Positions 62,172-64,000 of a stretch of 64,000 bases of DNA are shown here, piece by piece. Numbering within the stretch: the stretch's first letter is position 1; each line of letters begins with the position of its first letter. Below the pieces are notes generated by a model. That model saw nothing but the letters and a program-made list of their open reading frames with translations, searched no databases and was not told the origin of the DNA. The DNA comes from Prorocentrum cordatum (taxonomy: Eukaryota > Sar > Dinophyceae > Prorocentrales > Prorocentraceae): NCBI GenBank assembly GCA_963575745.1, contig CAUYUJ010014183.1:584742-648741 (forward strand), in the 5' to 3' direction. Position numbers and translations under genes: made by a program.

Positions 62172-64000
62172 CTACGCATGGAATGACATGAGTAGAAGAT
62201 GAGGTGTTGGATCCGTGAGTGGATCAGCCTAGACAGTATGAGGATCAGAAGCTATGATGCCTCTGTTGGTTGTGGGTCGGCTATGATGCCAACCAGTGCC
62301 CACCCCGTCCCGTCTCCAGGGACTTCGCATCCCCCTTTGATGGCGGGATGGGGAGACGGTCCGCCACCCCCGGCACTGCACGTACTGTGCCGGGTTCGTG
62401 GGGATTGTGTTGAATTCAATGAATGTCCCCTCCCTTCCCCCCCGTCCCGTCCCTCTATCTGCATGCCTGGTCCTGCGGGCGGAAAGGCCAGAAACGTATA
62501 CACAGTTTTGACTCCGAGTCCCGGTGGCGATCCGAACCTGCAGGAGGGAGATAAATTGTAACACGCCGGAGGTCACTTCCTCGACCGTTTAGATTGCCAC
62601 CAAGAGTTGGCGGTGGGGAAGCCCGGGGACCCCGGCAAAACCAGCCAAACGATAGCGGATGGGCCGGCACGCCGGTTTTAAGCGGATAGGCCGGTACACC
62701 CAAAGTTCGCCACTGCTTAGGAGAACCTTCGCCAGTGCTTAGAACACTTCGGCCTCAGAGGCACCGAAATTCGTGATGCGTGCCCCTTCAATGGAAGGAG
62801 GAGGAGGAGGCAGAGGGAGAGCCGGACCCACCGAGAAGGGAGGGGAGGGAGAGGAGAGGGGGGAAGAGGCAGTAGAGGGAAGGAAAGGAAAAAGGAAGGG
62901 AGAAAGAGCGAGGCAAGAGCAATGAGCAGGGAGCAGCGGGGCCCTCCCCCTCCCCTTGAGTTCTATGAGTTCAATGAATTCTATGACAGGCACTGGACGG
63001 CCGGCAGGGGACTGAGTCCCGTTCACGGCCCAATCAGGGAGAGCATGCTACGCATGGAATGAAATGAGTAGAAGATGAGGTGTTGGATCCGTGAGTGGAT
63101 CAGCCTAGACAGTATGAGGATCAGAAGCTATGATGCCTCTGTTGGTTGTGGGTCGGCTATGATGCCAACCTGTGCCCACCCCGTCCCGTCTCCAGGGACT
63201 TCGCATCCCCCTTTGATGGCGGGATGGGGAGACGGTCCGCCACCCCCGGCACTGCACGTACTGTGCCGGGTTCGTGGGGATTTTGTTGAATTCAATGAAT
63301 GTCCCGTCCCTCTATCTGCATGCCTGGTCCTGCGGGCGGAAAGGCCAGAACCGTATACACAGTTTTGACTCCGAGTCCCGGTGGCGATCCGAACCTGCAG
63401 GAGGGAGATAAATTGTAACACACCGGAGGTCACTTCCTCGACCGTTTAGATTGCCACCAAGAGTTGGCGGTGGGGAAGCCCGGGGACCCCGGCAAAACCA
63501 GCCAAACGATAGCGGATGGGCCGGCACGCCGGTTTTAAGCGGATAGGCCGGTACACCCAAAGTTCGCCACTGCTTAGGAGAACCTTCGCCAGTGCTTAGA
63601 ACACTTCGGCCTCAGAGGCACCGAAATTCGTGATGCGTGCCCCTTCAATGGAAGGAGGAGGAGGAGGCAGAGGGAGAGCCGGACCCACCGAGAAGGGAGG
63701 GGAGGGAGAGGAGAGGGGGGAAGAGGCAGTAGAGGGAAGGAAAGGAAAAAGGAAGGGAGAAAGAGCGAGGCAAGAGCAATGAGCAGGGAGCAGCGGGGCC
63801 CTCCCCCTCCCCTTGAGTTCTAGGAGTTCAATGAATTCTATGACAGGCACTGGACGGCCGGCAGGGGACTGAGTCCCGTTCACGGCCCAATCAGGGAGAG
63901 CATGCTACGCATGGAATGAAATGAGTAGAAGATGAGGTGTTGGATCCGTGAGTGGATCAGCCTAGACAGTATGAGGATCAGAAGCTATGATGCCTCTGTT
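62160..64000. repeat. Tandem segmental duplication, units of 876 and 857 bp
   Basis: The word GAGGTGTTGGATCC starts at 62201, 63077 and 63934. Units 1 and 2 are nearly identical apart from a 19-bp deletion in unit 2 after GAATGTCCC (about 63302) and a few single-base changes. Unit 3 runs off the window end. Each unit holds the same short minus-strand frames (for example 62739-63026 and 63596-63883, 95 codons, one residue different) and a GGA-rich patch. None has a recognised domain. Confidence 0.95.

Overview
The window looks like nuclear DNA of a dinoflagellate. Four things seen in the sequence support this. (1) Two relics of the dinoflagellate spliced leader are present, one at 20/21 bases and one at 17/21. 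(2) Exons are recovered by pairing reading frames, and their introns begin with GA, GC or GT and end in AG. (3) Relic retroelements carry diverged RT, RNase H, endonuclease and tyrosine-recombinase domains. (4) The sequence is very GC-rich, gene-poor and full of satellites. A Prorocentrum-like species is a guess from remembered element families. Most long open frames are artefacts of GC-rich or simple repeats.

Layout: 1-7 kb is a chain of tandem repeats, including a three-unit higher-order repeat with long GTC arrays. From 12.58 to 8.23 kb on the minus strand lies a broken tyrosine-recombinase (DIRS-like) retroelement that starts at a spliced-leader relic. From 23.3 or 21.9 kb to 14.36 kb on the minus strand lies the best cellular gene, an alpha/beta hydrolase of the hormone-sensitive-lipase type. 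It is split into at least five exons, and its long introns hold 73-bp satellites, hexamer arrays and small inverted-repeat elements. From 30.6 to about 24 kb (minus) is a broken non-LTR retroelement, also headed by a spliced-leader relic, with endonuclease, RT and RNase H pieces. At 33.18-30.68 kb (minus) is a small secreted six-cysteine (ShK-like) gene in two exons. From 45.8 to 35.1 kb (minus) is a large, about 10.7-kb non-LTR element in which an RNase H domain precedes the endonuclease and RT. The remaining 46-64 kb is satellites, microsatellites, two strong palindromes, a 100-N assembly gap, one coiled-coil exon, and a recent tandem duplication of 857-876 bp at the right end.

The two best genes and all three retroelements lie on the minus strand. 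The most informative signal is at the intron ends: five predicted introns are flanked by 5-bp direct repeats beginning GG. A family of inverted-repeat elements sits inside several of those introns, which suggests introner-type intron gain. No rRNA, tRNA or CRISPR array was recognised.
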